Assembly (NCBI GenBank): GCA_030704615.1
Contig: CM060733.1
Coordinates: forward strand, 41,726,001-41,790,000
Reading direction: 5' to 3'
Length of the DNA stretch: 64,000 nt
Source of the DNA: Takakia lepidozioides
Lineage: Eukaryota; Streptophyta; Takakiopsida; Takakiales; Takakiaceae
Of this stretch, positions 41,100-51,424 are shown in pieces. The notes under the pieces were generated by a model that was given only the letters and a program-made list of their open reading frames with translations, was not told the DNA's origin and ran no database searches. The position numbers and the translations under genes are program-made. Each line of letters begins with the position of its first letter. Within the stretch, counting starts at the first letter, position 1.

Positions 41100-41840
41100 C
41101 TCACGAGCATAGAGCTTCATTTCGGAGAGGTGTCGGCCTCTCCGCCGCTCTGTGGGATATTCGGTGCCGAATTTCCGTCCGGCGGTTGAAATATGTTGGC
41201 CAGGTGTCGACCTCTCCCCCCTCCCCGACTGCAGGTAATTCGAACCCGGATTGAAATTCGGCGCCGTTTTCCCATCTGGGAAGGTTTTTATGTCGGCCAG
41301 TTTTCGGTCTGACCCCCCGACACGACTTCATTTGGGAGGGCCCGGATGGAAATTTGGCGCCGAATCTCCATCCAGGGGATGCTCTCTGTCGAACACGTGC
41401 CGACCTCTACGCCCGAGGCGACTTCATCCGGGCGTCCCCTGTTCGATATTCGGTGCCGAATTTCCGTCCGGGGGTTGAAATGTGACGGCCAAGTGCCGGC
41501 CTCTCCCCCCTCCCCGAGTGCATCCGAACCGCCCCGGATGGAAATTCGGCGCCGTTTTTCCATCTGGGGATGTTTTATGCCGGCCAGTTTTCGGCCTGAC
41601 CCCCCGACACGACTTCCTTTGGGGGGGCCCGGATGGAAATTCGGCGCCGAATCTCCATCCAGGGGATGTTCTCTGTCGCACACACGCCGGCCTCTGCGCC
41701 CGAGGCAACTTCATCCGGGCTTCCCCTGTTGGATATTGGGTGCCGAATTTCCATTCGGGGGTAGTAATGTGACGGCACGGTGCCGGCTTCTCCCCTTCAG
41801 CCGTCATCATCCGGACGGCCCCCCACTTTCTGACTGCATA
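41100..41840. repeat. Tandem repeat of about 288 bp rich in GGCGCC palindromes
   Basis: The marker TCGGTGCCGAATTTCC recurs at 41161 and 41450 and, slightly changed, at 41737 (steps of 289 and 287 bp). A second marker, TTCGGCGCCGTTTT followed by CCATCTGG, recurs about 290 bp apart (41258 and 41548). Each unit contains several near-perfect palindromes of about 28 bp centred on GGCGCC or GGTGCC, including the 14-bp perfect ATTCGGCGCCGAAT near 41638. About 2.5 units are present. Open frames on both strands are by-products of the repeat. Confidence 0.9.
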
Positions 41841-41933
41841 CCGTTGGCAGTTATTGCGCAAAGACCAGGGGCCGCATTCCGGTGACAAGGTTCATTAACA
41901 CTCTGACTCTGGATTTTTGAGATAGTTGGCTCC

Positions 41934-43114
41934 ATGGAGAACGACCACGGAGCTTCTCGTGCCCACACTTCCGATGAGGTGGATAAATGGGATCCCCATT
42001 GGCAAAGGCGAAATGAGGAGTTCGAGAGATTGATTGCTACTGATCCTCTTTTCCAGCACTTGTCCGGAAAGATGTTTTACATGTGGGACGGCAATCATCG
42101 CCTTCTGGCATGGATGGAATACATAGCCCAAGCCCACCCCAACGACCTGGATTGGCATTTCGCCGTGGAGTGTGTTGTGCTCAAGGTTGCAGGGCCCAAA
42201 GATCGCAGTCTTCTCAAAGCGGCAATGGCAGACATCAACTCGTAAGTTACAATGCTTCTTGCTTTGGAACTTTGAATTTGAAACAGTCATTTCATTGCCA
42301 ATCGTCATATTTGTTGCAAATTCTCATTTCTGTATTGTTTAATGGAAATGTGGCATTGCAGGGTGACTGAGAATGTCTTCATTGCCACCAACTTGTCCCA
42401 TATGCTCTTCCGAGTGAAGGCTGTCAGGAAGCAAGGGGTGCAAAAGTTTGCCAATTCGCTCAGTGCCGACCTCCTGCGCAAGTCGGAGGCAAAGGCAGAC
42501 AGACCTGAATAGGCTGAGCATGGACGCCATGGTGGACTACATATTTCGGGTAAAGCTCCTCACTGTTTTGTTGAGCTAATCTGTCTCTCCTCCCCCAATA
42601 GAAGAAAAAGTGTTGAGCAGGATCTCTAATCTTATGTGCGCATTCTGACAGACGACGAAAATTCAACAGGATTTGGCACATGCGCGGAGGTTCTACGTGG
42701 AGTCAGAGAAAGAAACTAAAACCGACACTAGAATCATATCTCAAAGCTGCGGAGGCGAAGGCCCGCATCAAGTATAAGTCGCGGATGGTAAAGTACGTGG
42801 CCATAGCTGATCCCGCCCTTGGTGCCGATTTTCTGGTGGAGGTGGGGAAGCACTACTCCCGCGCTCTGAAGCCCACGATGACATTGGAGAAGCTGCATCG
42901 TCTAGGCACATCATATGTGGATGCAACAGAAAAGGTTATACATTCTTAACCGAATTGTCGTGGCAGCAATTCGTTTTTGTGGTGTTTGACACTTACTAAT
43001 ATGCTGGGTGGTTGGACAGACCCGGTGGCTCCAAATCTGGAACGGTTCCCAAAGTACAAGGACATGTGGAGCTTCCCCAAACCCGACAAACTGTCCGACC
43101 CCAAAAATAAATAG
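41934..43114 (+). CDS. Four-exon gene with ParB-like DGNHR motif
   Basis: Proposed exons are 41934-42241, 42362-42549, 42652-42934 and 43020-43114; all introns have GT/AG ends (GTAAGT, GTAAAG, GTTATA donors). Exon 1 carries KMFYMWDGNHRLLAWMEYI, resembling the DGxHR box of ParB/Srx-fold nucleases and kinases. Exon 3 ends LHRLGTSYVDATEK. Exon 4 encodes FPKYKDMWSFPKPDKL and stops at TAG 43112-43114. Exons 2 and 3 each need one frame change for a continuous protein (about 285 residues), so this copy is decayed or misassembled. I do not recognise the full-length family. A position between retroelement fragments suggests a transposon-carried or multiplied gene, like the Ulp1 locus. Confidence 0.5.
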
Positions 43115-43359
43115 GTTCATTTATTTGGATGAGGTCCATCAGCAGAGCTTTGAGAGTTTTTTACGTCAGTGGGGACCCCAACTAGGAATAAATATTGTTT
43201 TGGTAGATATATGGACGTATCATCATCTTCAGAGTCGCAACTATGACGTTGATTTGAATGTTGATGCAACCATAGCTAGAGCTTGTGTTTACGAGGATTC
43301 TTGCTTAGAGTTAGATGTGAAAAACAAGTTTTAGGCGAATAAGCTCTAGTTTTGAGAGT

Positions 43360-44280
43360 TGGAAGGTAGAGCCCCTGCTTTTGCAAAAGTACTTGGCTTG
43401 GATATGGTGTGCCCTCTTTTGACCAAGTCTAAGGGATATCGTTACCTATGTGTGGTGACAAATTACTTGACCAAGTGGATTGATGGAGACAACATTTGTT
43501 CTCCTAGGATATTGATTATGTAGTTCAGTTCTTTTTCAATGCAGAGATTATCTTACGCCATGGTTGTCCGCATGAAATCCTAACACATCAAAGAAAAGAG
43601 TTCTTGTAACCAATTGCTCTCGGTGGCCGTGTGCTTCAGCCTTGATGTGAAACAATATTCTACCGTTACGCCCTATCATCCTCAAACTAATGGACTCTTG
43701 AGATGCTTCAATCAAACTCTATGTCAGATGCTAAAACGTAGTGGTGTTTTAACTCATGATTGTAATACTTTCTTGTCCTCTTACATTTGCCTATAGGACT
43801 GCCGTGCCTAATACTAGACAGATGTATTTTTAGATGGTTTATGTGAGAACTTGGGTTTCTTCTATATCCATGCTACACCATTGGTGTCTACCATGGCTAA
43901 CCCACGTGACCTTGATACTTTTCTTGAGGACTTATAGGCTTACAGTGAAGTGGTGCTTTTTACAGGCCAAGGCTAAGATCATGGTGCCACAAGCTCATAA
44001 TTACAACAAATGGGTTAAGTATGATGCTCAGTTTTAGATGGAATTCAATATTTGCATACTAGAGGTACGACACATTTCTTTCGGAGAGAAGCCCCCGAAC
44101 CCCAAGAACCAACTACTTATACAAGTTAGGGTTCAATCCTGCTTGGGTTTGGAACATCATGGCCAAGGCCACCTTGTTGGTAATATACCCTACAAACCTT
44201 CTTCACCTTTCTCCCAAGAGCTTGGGCAATGGAGGCTCAACTACAAGGAGAGGACTCAGCCCCCTCCACCCACCACATGA
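43360..44280 (+). pseudogene. Decayed Ty3/gypsy integrase
   Basis: Readable pieces are LGLDMVCPLLTKSKGYRYLCVVTNYLTKWI with the first Asp, a RHGCPHEILTHQRKEF segment in which the second catalytic Asp is His, and PYHPQTNGLLRCFNQTL in which the Glu position is Leu. The pieces sit in several frames with stops. C-terminal remnants continue to about 44280. It differs in sequence from the integrases of elements A and C and is the oldest-looking of the three. Confidence 0.8.
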
Positions 44281-46245
44281 GATTTTATAAGGATCCAAAT
44301 GAGACATATGCCAAATGAGGTCCCAACACCAAAAATACAAAGAGCTTGACTAGAACAGGAAACCCAAAATAAACAAAGCCTCAAACAGCATTGAGCTCTC
44401 TTCTTTTGGCAAAACATAGAGGGGAGGTGAGAGTAAGGGGCATGACTCAGCACAACACACAAATCGGAGCCTTTGACACGGTGTAAGGTCCTTTGACCAC
44501 ATTTTCTCCATTGACTTCAACGAGCCAATAAAAAACAATCTAATAAGTAAAATTAACTGTTAAATAAGAAGACAATCATACATTCTCTAATACTGAAAAG
44601 TGTAAGTGTAATCGATGGTGTGATTAGACAGTGCTGCCATGGCCGGCTCTTGGGAGAGGGGGAGGGTGAGGGAAACGATGAAGAGGGGTAGAGATGGGCA
44701 CGAGGTTGGGGAGGAATGCGAGTGGATAAGTCTGGGAAATGCTACTGCACAATGTTTTTCGTGAGGGTCAGATCGCACAGGGGGGTTGACTTCGGCCTGG
44801 AGGGGTAATTTGCATCCCTGTACTGGATTCCAACTCACCCTGTTGGGCCTTTTGTTAGTGTCCCTCCCTCTAGTATCTGCGGCCCGGAACTTCGTGATTG
44901 TTTGGGAGGACGATGATACTAAAGATGGCGGAGAGGCGGGTGCCAACGGTGAAGAATTTAGCATGTCAGATGCCGCAGAGGACAGAGGGGGCCGGATCGG
45001 ATGGACAGATGGGCCGGATTCTGCCATTGAGTGGGATGAGTTTGGGGATACTGAAGAAAAAGGGGACGAGGATTTGATCCGGGTTCATGGAACCATGTTC
45101 TGGAGCAGTCCCATGCGCGGAAGAAAACGGAGGCAATGAGGTATGTAGCATATCTATACACACCTATTGATCTTATTCTGTGTTACTTCCTTTTCTCAAT
45201 GGCAATCCCCGAGCTTCTTCACCGGAAAATTGCACCTTCTTACATTGACTGTAGTGTGCAGAAAGCAAGAATGTACCAATACTGTGGAAGAGTTTATGGT
45301 TTTAGGGTTTCCTTACGTTGTCCGTATTGCAAGGAGTGAGTACGTGTAAACCCTAGCCCTAAGCTTAGAATCGATGGCGAATTTCAAGAAAATTGCAGGC
45401 CTTTATACTGAGATAAATTTGGAATTCAAATTTCTCTGGAAAGATCACTGACTGGGGTAGGTTTTGATTTTGTAGTAATGCATTTTGATGGCTTACCTGC
45501 ACCCAAACATCTACAATAGAGGTTCCCAGGAAATTCAAGAATCTGCCAACAGATATGAGCGGTCTGAAATTTTTCCTTCGTGTTGAGTGGGTGTATCACC
45601 GACACGCCACAATAATTACTGTTTGTCTGATGTTATGGACTGGTAGCAGGTCTGGTTGTGCCTGGAGTCTTAGGGTTAAGCCATAATGGAATTGTAGTGC
45701 AACAACCTTTACAGCTTATGTTAATGGTTACCCATGGTCCATCATCAACCCTTGGAACTTCCACCTCACCATCTTTGGAGTTATGCTTAAACTGTTTTTG
45801 AGTGCAACATGCGTGCAGTATGCCATCGGAGTAAGAAAACTGATCGAGGGTGTAAGCGAGGGGGAGTCAGATGTTCTGAAGGAAGCCATTAAGCATCTGA
45901 AGTCAGAGGCAGATAATGGGAATGCACATGCACAATCGACCTTTGCATTTTTGCACGGTGCTGGTTATGGTGTGGAGCAGAGCGATGCAAAAGCATTTTT
46001 GTTGCACCATTTTGCAGCAGAAGGTGGGAACTTTCAATCAAAGATGGCCCTGGCCTACAGCTACTCCCGGCAGCAGGTGTGGGTTTAGTCCATATTGCAC
46101 TGATATGGGTACATCGCGAAGTTTTAAGATGCCTCATAGTGTTCAATAGATTCTCATATGCCGAACTACCTGTGACATGTTTCCATTAGTCACATCTAAT
46201 TTTATCTGTCATTGTCTTTCTTGATTTCCCCATTTCTCCTAGAAC

Positions 46246-46775
46246 TATGAGGCAGCAAGAAGGCTTCCCTTATGCCCTTTCTTTCCTTTGCACAATCCAA
46301 GCATGTCTACCCTCTAAAGCAATTGAAGCTGCCTCACTTGGCCCCATTATGCACACCCACCAACCAATAGATTAGCGACATGCAGAGAATGCAAGGCTTA
46401 ACGGCTTCACAGTTGTTACCCATGTCCACTTTAGCTAGGAGACATTCTTGGATTGCAAGATAGAAAGAAATGACTGCATACCAGTGGGTGGGAGGGTGGT
46501 AGTATTTCTTGCAACAGTACATCAGCAAAGCAAGGCATTGCTTAGGCTGTTACAGCAGCACTCAGCCCTGTGTTGTGATACTGAGCAACACTTGAAAGTA
46601 AAGAGCCTAAGTTAGTACCTTGAAGCCACAGTTCCTGGCACTGAGGTCACTGCTCCTTCAGCTCCTGCCTGCTCTTCCAAATGAGAAGAGCAGCCAGGGC
46701 TTCTAACATTATGGGGCAGCCTCTTTCTGACCATGTAGGACAGCTGCTTTAGGTTAGGACCTAGGGAGAACCCCC
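46246..46775. repeat. Intronic direct repeat, left copy
   Basis: Matches 47696-48195 with many differences. Shared landmarks are TGAGGCAGCA, TATGTCTACCCTCTAAAGCAA-like text, GTGGGTGGGAGGGTGGTA, ACAGTACATCAGCAAA and ending GACCTAGGGAGAA. The pair lies in the second HRD3 intron about 1.45 kb apart and could be old LTRs of a short non-autonomous element. Confidence 0.75.
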
Positions 46776-47695
46776 GTTATCCCTTCCATTCTAGGCAAAA
46801 AAAGCCAAACAGAATTAGGGAATTAGGCAATTCTTTGAGTGGTGCTACCAAAAACTTAGCCACCATCAAGATACAAGCAGGAAAGAGAGGCAGAGAGGCA
46901 AAAGTCCTCAAGCCTCTCATTTTCAGGTTTCCTAATTCTGACACAAGGCATGGGCTCAGCTGCAGGTATAAACTTATTTTCCCACAACTGCCATCAAGTG
47001 ACTCACAGAAGCACTTGTCTGCATGCAAACTCAACAGCTTGGTTGCAGGGTTATGGACTTTATTTTATAGCCCTGCGTTTACCACAGAAATGAGATGCCC
47101 TTCACTCTGGATTGTGTGCAGGGTTGGAGAGAGAATGGTTCAGTCATGTCAAGAATTGTCCAGTCCTAGATGATTTGGATCTAGTTGTGTTTTAGCTTAA
47201 CGACACCACACATCTGGACATGATCCATCTCCTTCAATATAACCACTAGCAATTACATGTAAATCAAACAATTTCTGCAAAGCTTGGATTTGTGAGTATA
47301 CAGGCTTTGACGTAAGGTCCCTCCTAGTTTCCATAGGTAGAATAGAAGCCTCAAAAGGTTCATACTAGAATACTTATTGTAGAATCTATACAAAAGTTAA
47401 AATTGCAGCCCTGAAGTCATAGCTCAGCAATCAGGGGATTGGTTCTCTAAAGCAGTTCTGCAAACTGAGAAGTCTCCATGTGGGCATACTTGAGCCCCGA
47501 GGAGGTCATAGTGTCAAAATGCAGCCATCTACCTATTTCAATGTTGGTATGAAGAGTTACAGTAGGTGGATTCTTGTAAAACGGATCAGGAAATGGCAAG
47601 GCTGCCACTGGTGATCAGATCCTAATGTCTTCCTACAGTCCAACAAACATTTGAATAGCACAAACAAATGTTTACTCTCAACATTCCACACCAAG

Positions 47696-48195
47696 CATGA
47701 GGCAGCATGAAAGCTTTCTTATGCCTTTTATTTCGCTTTTCACAATCTGAGTATGTCTACCCTCTAAAGCAAGTGAAGCCGCCTCAACTGGATCCATCAC
47801 AACCAACCAACAGGTTTGTGATCCCTGTTGGACCCCAGGCTTAAATGGCTTAAATGGCTATCCATGTCCACTTTCGCTATGAGACATTCGTTGTTTGTAT
47901 TACAGAAGGAAAAGACAGCACATTTGTGGGTGGGAGGGTGGTACTTATCTCTAGCAACAGTACATCAGCAAAAGCACAGCATTGCTTATGCTGTTACAGC
48001 AGCATTCAGCCCTGTGTTGCCATACTGAGCAGCACTTCGGTGTGTTTAAAGGGTACCTTGCTTGCAGTCATGGTTCAGCAGTGAGGTGACTGCTCCTTCA
48101 GCTCCTGCCTGCTCGTCTTCCAAATGAGAAGCGCAGCCAGGGCTTCTAAGGGAAGCCTCTCTTCTGACCATGTAGGACAGTTAGGACCTAGGGAG
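47696..48195. repeat. Intronic direct repeat, right copy
   Basis: Second copy of the 46246-46775 repeat, same orientation, ending at GTTAGGACCTAGGGAGAA. The stretch between the copies has no coding signal. Confidence 0.75.
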
Positions 48196-48598
48196 AAAAT
48201 GTTCAAGAGAAAGCAAGAGAGAAAATGTTCATACTGTTCCCTGCGAATGCTGCTTGCCATAGCCTTCCGGCCATTGACCCGCAAGAGAATGTACTCACAA
48301 GACTTCGTTTGCCGTAGCCTTGTGGCCATTGACCTAGCTCCCAGTTTGAGCGGAACACAAAGGGACTGAAACTATCTTTGTCAGGGGCTGACGTCGGTAG
48401 TATGACTTACCTTGGAACAGACAGTTGATCCGAGTTTTCCAGATATCCTCTAGAAATCCCTTTACGCAAGCATCAAATCTGCTGTGTGTGATTTGCCCAA
48501 TAACTAGGCCCCAAAAGGGCTTTTGGCCCAGCCTCAAGATTTTCAAAGTTGGCAAACAGAGGTATAGGCACAAATCCCTTAATGGATTTGATAGGACA

Positions 48599-48621
48599 GA
48601 GAGAGAGAGAGAGAGAGAGAA
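48599..48621. repeat. GA microsatellite in HRD3 intron
   Basis: Uninterrupted GA dinucleotides about 95 bp upstream of the third exon. Confidence 0.9.
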
Positions 48622-51424
48622 ATGGCAGTCAAGTGTGATTGACCAATTTTTTTCCATGCCCTGGAATTCAATTCGGTGTTTCCATTCTGAGGTTTACGGT
48701 GTCTGTGCTGTAGATGCACGAGGAGGCGGTCAAATTGTATGCAGAGCTGGTAGCTACTGCCATGGCCAGTTTCTTAAGCTCTAAAGATAATCCTCTCATG
48801 GAACCAGTGCGATTGAATGATGGATTTGAGGAAAGCAAGGAGGCCTTGAAAAAATTTCGTGGGGAAGATGATGACGATTTCCAGTTCCTAGAGTATCAGG
48901 TAGGTTCCCTCTTTTGCATCCAAATCATGTTCATGTTCAGAGAGTCATCTGTATATTTATAACCAGAAGAAAACAGGGAAGGCATTATTCTATTTTCTCA
49001 ACTTTTATATTGAACTTGAGGTAATGTATCTTACTCTATTTGAAGGAGTTGGTAATCATTTATGTTAGAGGGTGGTTTGTTAACATTGTCTAAGTTTGGC
49101 GAAAGTTTTTCTTACTACAGCTTTGTCATAAAGGCTTCCCCTCACATCTCCAACCAAAGGATCAGGCGTCAGACCAGCAGAAGTAGTAGAAAGTGGATCT
49201 GGCTGGCCCCTAGCACAGAGCATGCTTGATATGTCAGTGCACATGGACTACAGCTGGTCAGGGCTGTCAGGTTTTTGTTTACTGATTTCAGTAGTTCTCA
49301 CAGACTCTACTTGAGTCACTAACAATAAGCTGTAGTCCAGGCTCACAAGGGATATCCGGAGGCAATGTATCGACTGGGAGTATTTTATTACTTTGGGTTA
49401 CGTGGCGTGCGGCGTGTTCACACCAAGGCTCTCACATGGTTTTTGAAGGCAGTGGAGAAGTCGGATTCACAGTCAATGGAGCTGCTGGGAGAGATGCACG
49501 TGGCTATGGTGTTGAGCGGAACTACTCCCGAGCTTATGAGTGGTTCATGGCAGCTGCTCGCCAAAAGCATTTCTCGGCCCTTAACGGAATTGGGTATCTC
49601 TATGTCAAGGGACAAGGGGTGGTGGATGGCAAGAATCATACCAGGGTAATGAACATGTATCATATCCAGCTATGCTTGTAATTGGGTTTCAAAATGTTAT
49701 AACGATAATTAACTGGAAGACAGGCACAATCCCTAATCGTGTGCAGTAGTTAAGCATCCTTACATGCTGGAGCCTTGCAGGATGCTGGTTCCAAGTAATA
49801 TGGAAAACATGTGGTAGGTGAAGTCAGTGACATACATAGAGGTTAAAATGGGCATGGGAGAGATAGGGAGATAACCCAGAGGAATAAAGACACTCGTAAC
49901 CTTGTAAGTCGACCTTCGGTTACAGCTGTACAGGTTGGTAAGGACTCTTCAGTGAAGGAGGGCGCCGGTTCACCTCTTTGATTTGGGTAAGGAAGAGATA
50001 CATCCAGACTAATACATAACCCAAGGGTGAAGAAATGAGGGAGATGCTTCAGTAACAATTAAACTAGTGGAGATAAGTTTTTATAGGGCTCAACTCATGG
50101 ATTTATGACTGGATTTGTGGTGGTGGAGCAGGCAAAGGAGTTCTTCAAAAAAGCTGCAGATTCAGGCGATTCCCATGGGCATTACAACATGGGCGTTCTT
50201 TATCTGAAGGGAATGGGAGTTAAAAAAGATGTGAAGGAAGCATGTAAACACTTCTTGACGGCAGCTAATAAGGGGCATCCGAAAGCATTCTACCAGCTTG
50301 CCAAGATACAGCAGCGAGGGATTCCTGGCATGAAAAGGGATGTGGCAACAGTAAGTCTTTTGCTGAGTACACAAACAGATGCATTTTCTACTTCATCCAA
50401 AGACCTTCCATGTGCTTATGTTCCTCCAACCTTGAGGACTTGTATCGATACTGTTCATCCCAGGCTAAGTTAATGGAAATTTTGCTGTCAGCAGATGACC
50501 CTTGCAACAGTATGCTACTCCTAAAATTGCATGTGGAGATAGTAAATCATGTGAGAATTTTGGAGTTCTCCTGTATGCTTCAGGTGTCTTTGTGATCAAT
50601 AAGCCTCTGTTTGGTCAAGGTTGTTTGAGTGATTCTTGTTTCATGTCACCACTGTGTCACTGGCAGTTGCCTCTTCCACATGTCTTGTCGCTTTGCTATG
50701 TAGTGCATCTGTCTTCTGAAAGCGTCCAAAAGACAGTCTTTACTCTACTGAAAGTGCATCCAACAGATGGCCGGTGGCTAGGGCACAAGTCTGCCTTGCA
50801 AGTGGAAGGGGGTTTAAATCTGTCAGTTGGGTGCCAGCCATTAAAGCCCCTAGCCATAAAGAGGTGGTTACTAGGTAAATTGGTCACTTAATGTCGTAGG
50901 GCGTTTAGAGTTCTTGGGGAAGGGATTCAATAATGGGTTAGAGGGTGTCTGCCTACCAAATGGATGGCAGTAGTCCAAGGTGAAGAGACACCAGAGACAT
51001 GCTTGTTTCATGTCCGCCTCTTGTTTGTTTACTGAACTCAGCTCTGATGGAGCAGGCGGCTGCACTATACAAGATAGTGGCAGAAAGGGGTCCCTGGGGT
51101 TCAATCATGCGGTGGGCATTGGAGTGCTATGTGAAAGGCCAGGCAAGGCTCTTCTCTTCTCCTTTACTCTCGTGCAGCTGAGCTTGGCTACGAGGCTGCC
51201 CAGAGCAATGCGGCGTGGATTCTGGAGAAGTACCATAGTGAGGGGGTTTGCCTTGGGAAATCGGGAGTTTGCACAGATATGGAGCGACACCAACGGGCAC
51301 ATACCTTGTGGCGCTATGCTTCAGAGCAAGGCAATGAGCATGCAGCACTACTCATTGGAGATGCGTACTACTATGGCAGGGTGAGTTCTTGCTCCTACAG
51401 GGCAACATCAGTGATGGCCTCTGG

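Larger units (their letters stand above)
44786..51380 (+). pseudogene. HRD3: HRD3/SEL1L-like ERAD gene relic, six exons, 3' end missing
   Basis: Exons are about 44786-45140, 45819-46076, 48714-48899, 49341-49645, 50132-50350 and 51056-51380, each with GT/AG borders. Exon 1 encodes a signal-peptide-like LGLLLVSLPLVSAARNFVIV and WDEFGD; later exons encode Sel1-like repeats ([61 protein letters not shown]). The pattern follows plant HRD3A/EBS5, the lumenal partner of the HRD1 ubiquitin ligase in ER-associated degradation. Frames shift near 45070, 49495 and 51150, and no ATG precedes the signal peptide in frame. Exons beyond the YYYGR segment (further repeats and the transmembrane anchor) are absent. 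A retroelement begins about 50 bp into the following intron. I call it a pseudogene; uncorrected indels could mimic part of this. Confidence 0.85.

Noticed and set aside
41101-41888. Overlapping ORFs in the 288-bp repeat
   Set aside because: Open frames arise on both strands from the palindromic repeat; no protein family is visible.
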